Below are positions 1 to 8,983 of a stretch of 64,000 bases of DNA, in pieces. The translations under genes and the position numbers were made by a program. Source of the stretch: Alloprevotella sp. oral taxon 473 str. F0040 (lineage in GTDB: Bacteria; Bacteroidota; Bacteroidia; Bacteroidales; Bacteroidaceae); assembly GCF_000318095.2 (NCBI RefSeq), contig NZ_KB290717.1, positions 10,011-74,010 on the forward strand. The letters are read 5' to 3'. How positions within the stretch are numbered: the first letter of the stretch is position 1; every line of letters starts with the position of its first letter. The notes below the pieces were generated by a model. That model was not told the DNA's origin, searched no databases, and saw only the letters and a program-made list of their open reading frames with translations.

Positions 1-94
1 AGCCCGCTTGGGCTGCGTGAATTGAAACACATCTTGATCACCATTTTGAAGTTTGGTAAAGATCGCAGCCCGCTTGGGCTGCGTGAATCAATGC
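1..94 (+). CRISPR. Trailer end of a CRISPR array
   Basis: The window opens inside a repeat (1-28) that ends in ATTGAAAC. A second copy at 62-94 matches it base for base over its first 22 shared bases (67-88), then changes to CAATGC, as is usual for the last, degenerate repeat. The period is 66 bases, giving a repeat of about 33 and one whole spacer at about 29-61. The core forms a short hairpin (AGCCC/GGGCT). The GTCGC-like start and GTGAATTGAAAC end resemble subtype I-C repeats; that assignment is by likeness only. The ATTGAAAC end and the decayed last repeat both say the array is transcribed on the plus strand and that leader and cas genes lie off the left edge. Confidence 0.85.
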
Positions 95-596
95 TAATTA
101 ATTGCAGTGGGCACGATAGTAATATCAGTCTCCGTTTATTCGGACAGAAATCTATTTTTATCTTTGGTATGAGTCTAGTTGCATCAAATATTAGAAGAAC
201 TCTTAAATAGAAATGATTCAATAAACCTGAGATAGACTTTTGTATCATGGTGAGATTTCTGTAACTTTGCACCATCAAAACAGACGTTGGGGCAACTTTT
301 TCTTTGTACCTACCTCTACTTCTTGAGTTTAGACTAGAAATGAGTAGGGAAAAATGAGCAAGAGAGTTTAGGTACCACCATCGTAAGAGCATCAACAAGT
401 CGCATACGAATAGAATATAGTTCGAATGCGCAATTAGAATTGCTCTGTATGAAGAGCGTAAGTCAGAAAGGAATGAGTTCGCCTTAGGAGAATCAGATTA
501 TTCAAACTGACGTTTTTCTGGCTTTTAAGAATCATCCTTCCTCCTTTTTAGACTGTAGAGAATCTAAGGAGAGCCCCCATTCATTAGACCACTCGA
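95..596 (+). other. Intergenic stretch and long leader before the GH25 gene
   Basis: About 500 bases with no convincing gene on either strand. A strong promoter match lies at 239-269, so roughly 320 bases of transcript precede the start codon at 597. Only short inverted repeats are visible (for example GCAATT-AG-AATTGC around 430-445). It may be a long untranslated leader or hold a small RNA; I recognise no known RNA family. Confidence 0.4.
239..269 (+). promoter_or_regulatory. Bacteroidetes-type promoter
   Basis: TTTG at 239-242, a 19-base spacer and TAACTTTG at 262-269 match the TTTG/TAnnTTTG consensus of the Bacteroidetes primary sigma factor exactly. Transcription should start near 275, heading to the muramidase gene. 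Confidence 0.65.
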
Positions 597-2273
597 ATGA
601 AGAAATACCTTATTCGCACATTTATATCCATTTTAGTCCTAGCACAATTTGTTGTGCTTGGACTTTATTTTCGTCACACCCAAGATGGTGTCAATGCCTT
701 GGTGAACGTCAGCGCACGCAGTGTGTATGCACTCCCTATAGGGGCGAAAGACACCCTCTTTTTTGACGATGTTTTACCCGATAGTGTCCGTTTAATCAGT
801 GATAAGAGAACTAGGGTAGAGCAGTTGCGCACTGTGATAGGACGGAGAGTTTCGAGAGAAAATCTCGTGCAAGCCACGTTCGTAGTACGCAACAAGGTGC
901 TATCTGGAGAAAAGTTGCATAAAATGCTCTTATCTTATGCCAAGGCAGAAGAAAAGTGTGTGGAATCGAATGAGCAACACCTCAAAGAACTGGCGTATTA
1001 CGCTAAAACTCATAGTGTCATCGACGAAGGTTACAACGAAGTGATGTGTTATCGCGAACAGCTTCTCCAAGAACACCAAGACCAGATGAGAGCTTATCAA
1101 AAGCTAAATCGTTATCTTGCGGAAGTTCAAACAGATTCTGGAAAGCACCCAAAGAAGTTGCGCGCCTATCGTCGTATGCAATATAGCGTTAATGGTCAAG
1201 TGTATCAGCGCACTGAAGACGCTGGGAACAGTTTTTTCAAAAATACCGATAAAACGCCACGCTTAGGCTTGCTAACCCTTGCCCCCATTGCAAACGTGCC
1301 GCAGCAAGGCATCGATGGAAAAAGCCTGTATGCCTATCTCCGTCCGCTACCTGACACCACACATCTAGAGTTCACAGACAGTCTCGGTGTTCATTATCGC
1401 TTGCAGCTCGTGAGCAGTGTGCCCAAAACATGGAGCGGCACGCAACTTTCTTCCGATGGCACCTACTATGAAGGCTTTTTCAATGCCCAATATCAGCGAC
1501 ATGGACAGGGATTTGCTGTAGATCATCACATCGTAAAGAGTGGAGAGTGGAACGAAAATCGCTATCGTGGAGAGCGCATGGTCTACACCCCCACGCGAGT
1601 CTACGGCATCGATGTGTCGCGCCACCAACATGAGAAAGGCCGTAAGCGATATCTCATCCATTGGAATCGACTGCGCATCACTCATCTTGGCAGTATCTCC
1701 AAGAAAAAAGTGTCGGGAGCAGTGGATTATCCTGTGAGCTTCGTCTTCATTAAGGCCACCGAAGGGAAAAGCTTGCTCAATAAGTACTACCTTTCTGATC
1801 TTCGTGGCGCGCGTGCGCAGGGCATTCCCGTTGCTCCCTATCATTTCTTCACACATCTCAGTTCAGGATTAGCTCAAGCCCGTCACTTTGTCAAGCATGT
1901 CCGTTTGCCGCTTGCCACCTTGGCGCCAATGCTTGATGTCGAACCCTCGAATGCCCAAATTTCCAAAATGGGAGGTCGTGAAGTCCTCTTTAAAGAAATG
2001 CTCATTTGGTTGCGTCACGTTGAACAATATTCCCATCGTCGTCCCATCCTCTATGTGAGTCAGCAGTTTGTAAATCAGCATCTTGTTCATGCTCCTGAAG
2101 CCCTGCGCAAATATGAGGTCTGGATAGCGCGCTATGGTGAGTTCAAACCCTACGTCAAGCTCACCTTTTGGCAGCTTTCTCCCGATGGGCATGTGCGCGG
2201 CATCCATGGCGATGTAGATATCAATGTCTACAATGGCACAAAAAGCGATTTTCACGCTTGGCGCAATTCGTAG
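597..2273 (+). CDS. GH25-family muramidase, membrane-anchored
   Basis: Predicted N,O-diacetylmuramidase that cuts the glycan chains of peptidoglycan. Residues 5-26 form a single hydrophobic segment, a signal anchor or uncleaved signal, so the rest should face the periplasm. Residues 80-200 are polar and probably helical. Around 285-330 come MORN-like stretches (DGTYYEGFF, SGEWNENRYRGE). The GH25 barrel fills the C-terminal 220 residues: IDVSRHQ with Asp339, FVFIKATEG, MLDVEP with the Asp447/Glu449 pair typical of the catalytic DxE, IARYG and FWQLSPDG near the end. The same MORN-plus-GH25 build is common in Bacteroides relatives. The gene stands alone between a long leader and a terminator at 2354. 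Role in wall turnover is inferred. Confidence 0.85.
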   Translation: MKKYLIRTFISILVLAQFVVLGLYFRHTQDGVNALVNVSARSVYALPIGAKDTLFFDDVLPDSVRLISDKRTRVEQLRTVIGRRVSRENLVQATFVVRNKVLSGEKLHKMLLSYAKAEEKCVESNEQHLKELAYYAKTHSVIDEGYNEVMCYREQLLQEHQDQMRAYQKLNRYLAEVQTDSGKHPKKLRAYRRMQYSVNGQVYQRTEDAGNSFFKNTDKTPRLGLLTLAPIANVPQQGIDGKSLYAYLRPLPDTTHLEFTDSLGVHYRLQLVSSVPKTWSGTQLSSDGTYYEGFFNAQYQRHGQGFAVDHHIVKSGEWNENRYRGERMVYTPTRVYGIDVSRHQHEKGRKRYLIHWNRLRITHLGSISKKKVSGAVDYPVSFVFIKATEGKSLLNKYYLSDLRGARAQGIPVAPYHFFTHLSSGLAQARHFVKHVRLPLATLAPMLDVEPSNAQISKMGGREVLFKEMLIWLRHVEQYSHRRPILYVSQQFVNQHLVHAPEALRKYEVWIARYGEFKPYVKLTFWQLSPDGHVRGIHGDVDINVYNGTKSDFHAWRNS

Positions 2274-2353
2274 CCAGTGCCCTTCGACATCGAAAGAACG
2301 CTAAGCTCACACCATAGTCTTAGGGATACCAAGGCACTATTCTCCCTTCTCCA

Positions 2354-2385
2354 CCGCAAGTTCTGCTTAGGGCTTGCGGTTTTTT
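2354..2385 (+). terminator. Intrinsic terminator after the GH25 gene
   Basis: Seven-base-pair stem CCGCAAG/CTTGCGG (2354-2360 with 2373-2379) followed by six T. Confidence 0.8.
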
Positions 2386-2473
2386 GTGGCTGGACATCTT
2401 GTAAAAAGGTGAAAACCGGGCTTCAGTCTACTATTTTTTACGGCAATCTCTCCACAATCCCGAAATATAGTGC

Positions 2474-2481
2474 TAACTTTG
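2474..2481 (+). promoter_or_regulatory. Probable -7 element of the nanA promoter
   Basis: TAACTTTG fits TAnnTTTG and sits 35 bases before the start codon. No clear TTTG lies 19-21 bases upstream, so only half of the promoter is supported. Confidence 0.4.
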
Positions 2482-2515
2482 CTGTATAATATACCACTAA
2501 TTCTTCCTTATCATC

Positions 2516-3430
2516 ATGGAAAAAATTAAAGGACTCATCGATGCTCCCTTCACACCGTTTCACGAAGACGGTAGTCTCAACCTCGCGCCTATCCCCGAAT
2601 ATGCTGCCCTTCTTGCCCGCAATGGACTAAAAGGCGTGTTCATCAACGGATCTTCTGGCGAAGGCTACATGCTCACAGAAGAAGAGCGCATGCAACTTGC
2701 CGAGGCTTGGATGGCAGCAGTGCCTGAAGATTTCAAAGTCATCGTGCATGTGGGTAGCACCTCTGTGATGAGCAGTCGTCGTTTGGCAGAGCATGCTCAG
2801 AAGATTGGGGCATGGGGCATTGGTGCCATGGCCACTCCTTTCCCAAAAATCGGTAGCATCGAACAACTCTGTCGCTATTGCGAGGAGATTGCTTCAGCCG
2901 CTCCCGAACTTCCTTTCTACTATTATCACATCCCTGCCTTCAATGGAGCTTTCCTCTCTATGTATGATTTCTTGAAAGCCGTAGATGGTCGCATCCCCAA
3001 CTTCGCAGGTATCAAGTACACCTTTGAGAGTCTCTACGAATACAATCGTTGCCGTCGCTATCAGAATGGTAAATTCGATATGCTGCATGGGCAAGACGAA
3101 ACCATCCTCCCTTGTCTGGCCATGGGCGGTGCACAAGGTGGCATTGGTGGCACCACCAACTACAATGGTCGTTGCCTCACCGGCATTATCGAAGCATGGG
3201 AGAAAGGCGATCTCGAAAAGGCGCGTCAGCTCCAAGACTTCGCACAAGACGTCATTGATGTCATCTGCAATTTCCGCGGCAACATCGTGGGTGGCAAGCG
3301 CATCATGAAGCTCATTGGTCTTGACCTCGGTCCTAACCGCGTGCCCTTCATGAGTGTCACTGAAGAAGAAGAGCAAGAACTTCGTCGTCAGTTGGAAGCT
3401 ATCGACTTCTTCTCACATTGCAATAAATAA
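2516..3430 (+). CDS. nanA: N-acetylneuraminate lyase
   Basis: Class I aldolase of the DHDPS/NAL family, 304 residues, the usual length. It splits N-acetylneuraminate into N-acetylmannosamine and pyruvate in the cytoplasm, the first step in using sialic acid. The family marks are GSSGEGYMLT near residue 45, the Tyr run at 135-137 followed by HIP, and the Schiff-base lysine Lys167 in GIKYT. HIP after the Tyr run and the GSSGE loop favour NAL over dihydrodipicolinate synthase. No sialidase, NanE/NanK or transporter lies next to it, so the rest of the pathway must be elsewhere. It is a single-gene unit with its own terminator. Confidence 0.88.
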   Translation: MEKIKGLIDAPFTPFHEDGSLNLAPIPEYAALLARNGLKGVFINGSSGEGYMLTEEERMQLAEAWMAAVPEDFKVIVHVGSTSVMSSRRLAEHAQKIGAWGIGAMATPFPKIGSIEQLCRYCEEIASAAPELPFYYYHIPAFNGAFLSMYDFLKAVDGRIPNFAGIKYTFESLYEYNRCRRYQNGKFDMLHGQDETILPCLAMGGAQGGIGGTTNYNGRCLTGIIEAWEKGDLEKARQLQDFAQDVIDVICNFRGNIVGGKRIMKLIGLDLGPNRVPFMSVTEEEEQELRRQLEAIDFFSHCNK

Positions 3431-3506
3431 ATTTTTAGTTGGTAATAGAATAGGTCTTATTTTAAGGCTTCTCTCTATCATGAAGCCCTTGCAGGCCTTT
3501 TTCTTA

Positions 3507-3550
3507 CTTCCCTCATGTCGTGTTGCTCATGACATGAGGGAAGTCTTTTA
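3507..3550 (+). terminator. Strong intrinsic terminator after nanA
   Basis: Perfect 13-base-pair stem (3507-3519 with 3531-3543), 11-base loop, then TCTTTTATTT. The arms read CTTCCCTCATGTC and its complement. Confidence 0.8.
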
Positions 3551-3799
3551 TTTCAGTTCTATCGTGGGATGGAAAAAAGCAAGTGGCAATGTAATGGGGA
3601 GTAAATATTCTTGAAATCGAATTCAGTGTTAGGAAAACTTTACATATTTATCTCCGCTAATTAACACGCAAAAGAAGTGAGCTTGAGGACTAATGGTAAA
3701 TATCCCCCTTCTTAGAGCACTAGATATAGAAGATGTGTAGAGAATTTCGTTACAAAAGTGGCTTTTATAGCCATTATTTTAAGAGAATAGGCGAGAATT

Positions 3800-3905
3800 C
3801 TCCAATCTATCAGGTGATTATCTCCTAGTTGTTTTGAAAAATCTCCCACGTTACTTGAGAAAACTCCGAGATAATGAGCATGAAATCCCTAATGAAGCTA
3901 AGTTA
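3800..3905. repeat. 21-base-phased intergenic repeat array, copy A
   Basis: CTCC-type motifs start at 3822, 3843 and 3864 with exact 21-base steps. A decayed unit (ATCCCTA) follows in phase at 3885 and another CTCCAAT lies 22 bases upstream at 3800. The best unit reads ACTCCGAGA. The array sits in a gene-free region (3431-4085) otherwise holding only the nanA terminator, and matches the arrays at 25517 and 37871. Confidence 0.6.
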
Positions 3906-4085
3906 AGTCTAACAAAACAGAGAAAAGACTCAAAATGTCGCAAACTTTATTTCTAGTTGAGCGAAAACTCTAACGATTAAAGAATTACTCTTTTAACTCA
4001 TTGTACTTTGTATTATCGTAAATGTTTTCACAGTTTGGCTAGAACAGGAAAGTTTCGAGCATAGTTGGTCACTATAATCGGCATT

Positions 4086-4958
4086 TTATTCCATCTTCGT
4101 TTGGTATTCCTTAGGAGTTAGCCCTGTGATGCGTTTGAAAAAGTTGTGGAAAGCCGAGGGACTAGAGAAGTTAAGTCTGTCGGCGATTTCATAAATCATC
4201 ATTCCTTTTGTGTTGAGAAGTACTTTAGCCCGTAGAATAACGGCTCGATTGAGCCAAAACATCACGCTTTGTCCGCTGATTTCTTTGATGACTGCAGAGA
4301 GATAATGAGGCGTGATGTGGAGTTTTTCTGCATAGAAAGGAATATTGCGTTGTACTTCACAGTGTTGGTGTACTAAGCGTTTAAAGTTTTGGAAAAGTTG
4401 TTGTTGTCGAACAGCCATATTAGTGACTGAGGTAGCATTTTTATCTTTATGCAGACATTGAATATTGGCTACCATAGCTTGTACAATAGGGAGTACTACT
4501 TCTTTGCGAAAAGGAGTGTGCTGAGCTAAATCCCAAGTGAGAAATGCCATCTTGAGCAGATGCTGAAAATCTTCGGGACAGGCTGAGAGCACTATATTTT
4601 CGTCGATGCGCAATTCTTCACGAATCACAAAGACTATCACTCTTAAGTCATTACTATAATCTTTTAATTCCACGATGCTGTCGGCGGGTAGTAATAGTAC
4701 GTCGCCTTGTTGAAAGCGTTGATTCTCAAGATCTAAATTGACAACTGACCATCCTTCTAAAAAAAGAAGAAGGTGAGCTTCTGCTACATGATAGATGGTT
4801 TCTTTGCGTAAGAAGGTCGAATTGCGAGGTCTCCCATTGATGATAATACTTAAGTGCTGATTGTGAAAAAAGTGAGCATCACCACATACTAAATCATTGA
4901 GAGACATATTCTCGACTGACACATAATTAATAGTTTTTTTCTCAGACATAAGATTCAT
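4086..4958 (-). CDS. AraC-family transcriptional regulator
   Basis: A 290-residue regulator. The C-terminal 100 residues hold the two helix-turn-helix units of AraC/XylS proteins: FYAEKLHITPHYLSAVIKE, then IYEIADRLNFSSPSAFHNFF and the closing TGLTPKEYQ. The N-terminal 170 residues look like a cupin-type sensing domain (DVLLLPADSIVELKDY), ligand unknown. The start could also be codon 4 (4949). It is transcribed away from tolC and the efflux genes across a 163-base gap, so it most likely controls them; the signal cannot be told from sequence. A -7 element (TATCTTTG, minus strand, 4978-4985) lies just upstream. Confidence 0.85.
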   Translation of the reverse strand: MNLMSEKKTINYVSVENMSLNDLVCGDAHFFHNQHLSIIINGRPRNSTFLRKETIYHVAEAHLLLFLEGWSVVNLDLENQRFQQGDVLLLPADSIVELKDYSNDLRVIVFVIREELRIDENIVLSACPEDFQHLLKMAFLTWDLAQHTPFRKEVVLPIVQAMVANIQCLHKDKNATSVTNMAVRQQQLFQNFKRLVHQHCEVQRNIPFYAEKLHITPHYLSAVIKEISGQSVMFWLNRAVILRAKVLLNTKGMMIYEIADRLNFSSPSAFHNFFKRITGLTPKEYQTKME

Positions 4959-4977
4959 TATTTGTACGATGCTATTA

Positions 4978-5091
4978 CAAAGATAGGGGATTCTATCATC
5001 ACTTTAGTGAGAAAATAGAGAAAATCATACAAATCATGAATTTCTTGTCCTATTTTTATAGTAAAGGCTGCTACATTTATTTCTACATTTG
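4978..5091. promoter_or_regulatory. Divergent promoter region, AraC regulator and efflux operon
   Basis: Two TAnnTTTG elements face apart: TATCTTTG on the minus strand (4978-4985) for the regulator and TACATTTG on the plus strand (5084-5091) for tolC. Neither has a good TTTG at the right distance, which fits activator-dependent promoters. Confidence 0.45.
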
Positions 5092-5121
5092 TCGTAGTAA
5101 TTCAAACAGAAACAGCCAGAT

Positions 5122-6405
5122 ATGAAGAATATACTCCTTTCTCTTTCAGTTTTTCTTTTTATGGGAATGGCGCAAGCTCAGACCTTGGAAGAGTGCCAGC
5201 AAGCTGCTGAAAAGCATTATCCGCAGATTTGTCAATATGGGCTCATCGAGAAGACAACAAATCTCACTGTTGCTAATATTGCGAAAGGATGGTTGCCGCA
5301 GATTTCAGCATCGGCACAAGCCACGTATCAAAGTGATGTTGCAGCATGGCCAGAGACAATGCAAGGAATGATGCAACAGTTGGGAGTGCCCATCAAAGGG
5401 CTTTCAAAAACTCAGTATCGCATGGGGGTAGATGTATATCAGTTGGTCTATGATGGTGGAGCCTTACAAGCTCAGCAGGCAGTAGCCCGATCTAAGGGTA
5501 GGGTGGAGTCAGCGCAAATGGAGGTTAATCTCTATGCCCTTCGACAACGTGTGCATGAAATGTATTTTTCGCTCTTGCTACTTTCCGAACAAATAGAGCT
5601 CAACAAGGATTTGCAAACTCTTCTTTCTGCCAATGCACAACGGTTGGAGGTGATGGTCAAGGGAGGAATAGCAGCAGAAAGTGATTGGCAAAGCGTGAAG
5701 GCGGAGCTGCTCACTGCCGTGCAGCAAGGCATCGCGTTGCAGTCTCATCAGCGAGCTTTGCAACAGCTACTCTCTGTTTTTTGTGGTATTGAGGTGCAAC
5801 ATCCCAAAAAACCAGCTTTTCAACTCCTAAGCCAGCGACCACAATTGGAACGTCCTGAACTGCGAGTGTTTGAGTCGCAGCTGCAAGTGCTGGAAGCGCA
5901 AGAAAAAGCTCTCAAGAGTACATTGCTCCCAAAGTTCGGATTTTTAGCTCAGGGCTTTTATGGATATCCAGGTTACAATATGTTTGAAGATATGATGCGC
6001 CATCGCTGGAGTCTCAATGCTATGGTGGGAGCAAAACTCACTTGGAACCTCAGTGCCTTCTATACTCGCAAAAATGATAAAGCCAAGATTGAGCTACAGC
6101 GGAAGATAATAGAGAATCATCGTCAGACTTTTCTCTTCAACAATCAGATGCAGCAGATAGAAACGGAGGAAAACATGAGGAAATATCGAGAACTTATGAA
6201 AAATGATGCCGTCTTGTTGCAACTACGCACCGCGGTGCGGAAAGCTGGAGAGTCAAAATTGGCACATGGTATCATAGCAATCAGTGATTTGTTGCGTGAC
6301 ATCAATGCTGAAACCGCCGCACGTGTGCAACAGACCATCCACGAAATTGAATGGCTCAAACAGGTGCACCAGCAATACATCATGCTTGGCCTTGATAAAG
6401 AATAG
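5122..6405 (+). CDS. TolC-like outer membrane efflux protein
   Basis: 427 residues with a cleavable signal peptide (hydrophobic run then AQA|Q near residue 20). The body is rich in Gln, Leu and Ala helical repeats as in outer membrane efflux proteins; two similar halves are expected. It would form the exit duct for the exporter encoded downstream. It leads a run of five plus-strand genes with gaps of 50, 13, 70 and 7 bases, evidently one operon. What is exported cannot be read from the sequence. Confidence 0.82.
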   Translation: MKNILLSLSVFLFMGMAQAQTLEECQQAAEKHYPQICQYGLIEKTTNLTVANIAKGWLPQISASAQATYQSDVAAWPETMQGMMQQLGVPIKGLSKTQYRMGVDVYQLVYDGGALQAQQAVARSKGRVESAQMEVNLYALRQRVHEMYFSLLLLSEQIELNKDLQTLLSANAQRLEVMVKGGIAAESDWQSVKAELLTAVQQGIALQSHQRALQQLLSVFCGIEVQHPKKPAFQLLSQRPQLERPELRVFESQLQVLEAQEKALKSTLLPKFGFLAQGFYGYPGYNMFEDMMRHRWSLNAMVGAKLTWNLSAFYTRKNDKAKIELQRKIIENHRQTFLFNNQMQQIETEENMRKYRELMKNDAVLLQLRTAVRKAGESKLAHGIIAISDLLRDINAETAARVQQTIHEIEWLKQVHQQYIMLGLDKE

Positions 6406-6455
6406 CCAAGTCCCAATATATGGCTCCTACATTTATTAAATGTTCTCAACGTCAA

Positions 6456-7394
6456 ATGAAAATGAAAATTATATTCTTCTTTGCCTTTCCCATGCTCTTT
6501 TTGGGGGCTTGCAATAATAGTGAGAAAGCCTATGATGCTACGGGCATTTTTGAAGCTACAGAAATCACCGTTTCTGCACAAGTATCGGGCGAGGTCCAAC
6601 AATTCGATATCACCGAAGGACAAAGTTTAGAAGCTGGTGCTCAGGCAGGACAGATTGATACCTATCAGTTGGTGCAAAAACTAGGCGAACTTGAAGCTGC
6701 TAAGCAACAAATATATGCCAATAACGCAGCTACGGAAAGTCGTCAACTAGATTTGAACAAACAGTTAGCAACGCTGCAGCAACAGATTGTCCATGCTCAG
6801 CGTGAACGTCAACGATTTGCTGAGCTAGTGAGAGATGGAGCAGTGCCCCGTAAGCAATTGGATGACCTCAATGATCAAATCTCGCTCTTGCAACGTCAGA
6901 TGGCAGCCACCAGTGATCAGTTGCGCAGCAACAATGCTGCCTTTGCAGAGCAGAGTAAGGGGCTGCAAGCTCAGATAAAAGGAGTAGAAGCTCAGCAGCG
7001 ACAACTAGAACGCCAAATCCAGAATGCCACTATTATAGTCCCAAAAGGTGGAGTGGTGCTGGAGAAATTTGTTGAGGCTGGAGAATTTGTAGGAGTGGGT
7101 AAACCACTTTTCAAATTGGCACAGATGAACCACGTATATCTCCGCGCTTATGTGACGTCTGCCCAATTAAAGTCTGTGATGCTTGGTCAGAAAGTCAAGG
7201 TCTATGCCGACTATGGTGGTGGAAAACAACAAGAATATGGGGGTAAGGTCACCTGGATTTCTTCTCGTTCGGAGTTTACTCCCAAAACGATTGTCACTGA
7301 CGATGAGCGAGCAGACTTGGTGTATGCCGTGAAAATCGCAATTAAAAACGATGGTCGGGTAAAAATCGGGATGTATGGAGAAGTGAAATTCTAA
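6456..7394 (+). CDS. HlyD-family membrane fusion lipoprotein
   Basis: Periplasmic adaptor joining inner-membrane ABC permeases to the TolC channel. I start it at 6456 because translation there gives a clean lipoprotein signal (hydrophobic run ending LGAC, Cys about 18); an earlier ATG at 6420 would put 12 polar residues before it. After the lipid-bound Cys come a biotinyl-lipoyl half (GEVQQFDITEGQSLEAG), a long coiled coil rich in Gln/Leu (about 65-180), the second lipoyl half (IIVPKGGVVLEKFVEAGEFV) and a beta-barrel region. Similar to YbhG-type partners of YbhFSR. Confidence 0.83.
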   Translation: MKMKIIFFFAFPMLFLGACNNSEKAYDATGIFEATEITVSAQVSGEVQQFDITEGQSLEAGAQAGQIDTYQLVQKLGELEAAKQQIYANNAATESRQLDLNKQLATLQQQIVHAQRERQRFAELVRDGAVPRKQLDDLNDQISLLQRQMAATSDQLRSNNAAFAEQSKGLQAQIKGVEAQQRQLERQIQNATIIVPKGGVVLEKFVEAGEFVGVGKPLFKLAQMNHVYLRAYVTSAQLKSVMLGQKVKVYADYGGGKQQEYGGKVTWISSRSEFTPKTIVTDDERADLVYAVKIAIKNDGRVKIGMYGEVKF

Positions 7395-7407
7395 GAAAAT
7401 CATTGCT

Positions 7408-8913
7408 ATGATACAAGCAATAGAAGTAAAGGGTGTAAGTAAATGTTATGGCAAGGTGCAAGCCCTCTCGGAAGTTTCGTTTTCTGTGAATAAAGGGGAG
7501 GTTTTTGGACTCATCGGTCCAGACGGTGCTGGCAAAACAACTTTGTTTCGTTTGCTTTGCTCCCTGCTTTTGGCTGACACGGGCGATATTCGGGTTGAGG
7601 GTTTTGACCCCGTGAGTCAAATGTCGGAGATTCGTCGGAGAGTAGGGTATATGCCGGGAAAATTCTCACTCTATGAAGATCTGACCATCGAGGAGAACTT
7701 GCGTTTCTTTGCTACTCTCTTTGACACCACGTTGGAAGAAGGTTATGATGCGATAAAAGCTATCTATTCACAAATCGAGCCTTTCAAAAATCGTCGTGCT
7801 GGTGCTCTTTCGGGAGGCATGAAACAGAAGCTAGCTCTGTCGTGTGCGCTGATTCACTCTCCAAGTATTCTTTTTCTAGACGAACCAACGACGGGAGTTG
7901 ATCCCGTGAGTCGCAAAGAATTTTGGGAGATGCTTGCTACCCTCAAAGAGCGAAACATTACTATTGTTGCAGCAACTCCATACTTGGATGAGGTGCGGTG
8001 CTGCGAGCGTGTGGCTTTTCTGGATAAGGGAGAAGTGAAAGGTATAGATTCTCCTGACGTTATCCTCAATCGTTTTGCGGAAATCTTCAATCCTCCTCCT
8101 ATCGAGCATGAGAAGGAGGCGAACATAAATTTGACTACTCCTCAGCTTGAGCCATCTCCCCTGAAAGGTATGAAAGACTATGTGATAGAAGTAGAGCATC
8201 TGATCAAAGCCTTTGGTCATTTTCATGCGGTCGATGACATCAGTTTTGCAGTGAAACGAGGAGAGATATTCGGATTTCTAGGAGCGAATGGTGCTGGAAA
8301 AACAACGGTGATGCGTATGCTCACCGGACTAAGCCAACCTACAAGTGGCACGGGACACGTAGCTGGTTTTGATATTCGCACCGAACATGAACAAATCAAA
8401 CGCAACATTGGCTACATGAGCCAAAAGTTCTCTTTGTATAATGAACTCACTGTGGCAGAGAATATCCGATTGTTTGCTGGGATTTATGGGATGAGTGAGC
8501 CAGAGATTGATAGAAAAATGAATGAACTCCTGGCACAACTCGATTTTACAGCCCACAAGCATACTCTTGTTGCCCGACTCCCCTTGGGATGGAAACAGAG
8601 GTTGGCTTTCTCTGTGGCTATTTTCCATAATCCTAGTGTGGTGTTTCTTGACGAACCAACGGGCGGTGTAGATCCTGCAACGCGGCGCCAGTTTTGGGAG
8701 CTCATTTATGCTGCAGCAGATCGTGGCATCACTGTCTTTGTGACTACCCACTACATGGATGAAGCAGAGTATTGTGATCGTATTTCTATCATGGTCGATG
8801 GTAAAATCAAGGCAATGGATACACCTGAAGCCTTGAAGGCAAGATTTCAACAACCAGACATAGATCATGTTTTCACCTATTTGGCGCGACAAGCTACGCG
8901 TAGTGCTGATTAA
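7408..8913 (+). CDS. ABC exporter ATPase, two fused nucleotide-binding domains
   Basis: 501 residues with two complete ABC ATPase domains in tandem, the YbhF layout. Domain 1 has GPDGAGKTT near residue 37, LSGGMKQKLALS and LDEPTTGVDP. Domain 2, from about 255, has GANGAGKTT and LDEPTGGVDP; its signature reads ARLPLGWKQRLAFS, a departure from LSGGQ also seen in this family. It powers the two permeases encoded next. The gap to hlyD is 13 bases. Confidence 0.87.
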   Translation: MIQAIEVKGVSKCYGKVQALSEVSFSVNKGEVFGLIGPDGAGKTTLFRLLCSLLLADTGDIRVEGFDPVSQMSEIRRRVGYMPGKFSLYEDLTIEENLRFFATLFDTTLEEGYDAIKAIYSQIEPFKNRRAGALSGGMKQKLALSCALIHSPSILFLDEPTTGVDPVSRKEFWEMLATLKERNITIVAATPYLDEVRCCERVAFLDKGEVKGIDSPDVILNRFAEIFNPPPIEHEKEANINLTTPQLEPSPLKGMKDYVIEVEHLIKAFGHFHAVDDISFAVKRGEIFGFLGANGAGKTTVMRMLTGLSQPTSGTGHVAGFDIRTEHEQIKRNIGYMSQKFSLYNELTVAENIRLFAGIYGMSEPEIDRKMNELLAQLDFTAHKHTLVARLPLGWKQRLAFSVAIFHNPSVVFLDEPTGGVDPATRRQFWELIYAAADRGITVFVTTHYMDEAEYCDRISIMVDGKIKAMDTPEALKARFQQPDIDHVFTYLARQATRSAD

Positions 8914-8983
8914 AGTCTCAGTGGATTATGTGAGAAAGTAAAGTTGTTCTTTGTCTCTCTTTCTAATCATTCATCTAACAGAT

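Noticed and set aside
22-210. 62-codon frame over the CRISPR repeats
   Set aside because: It reads through the repeat and spacer and has no protein likeness.
2277-2489. 70-codon frame after the GH25 gene
   Set aside because: It runs through the terminator hairpin and into the nanA promoter.
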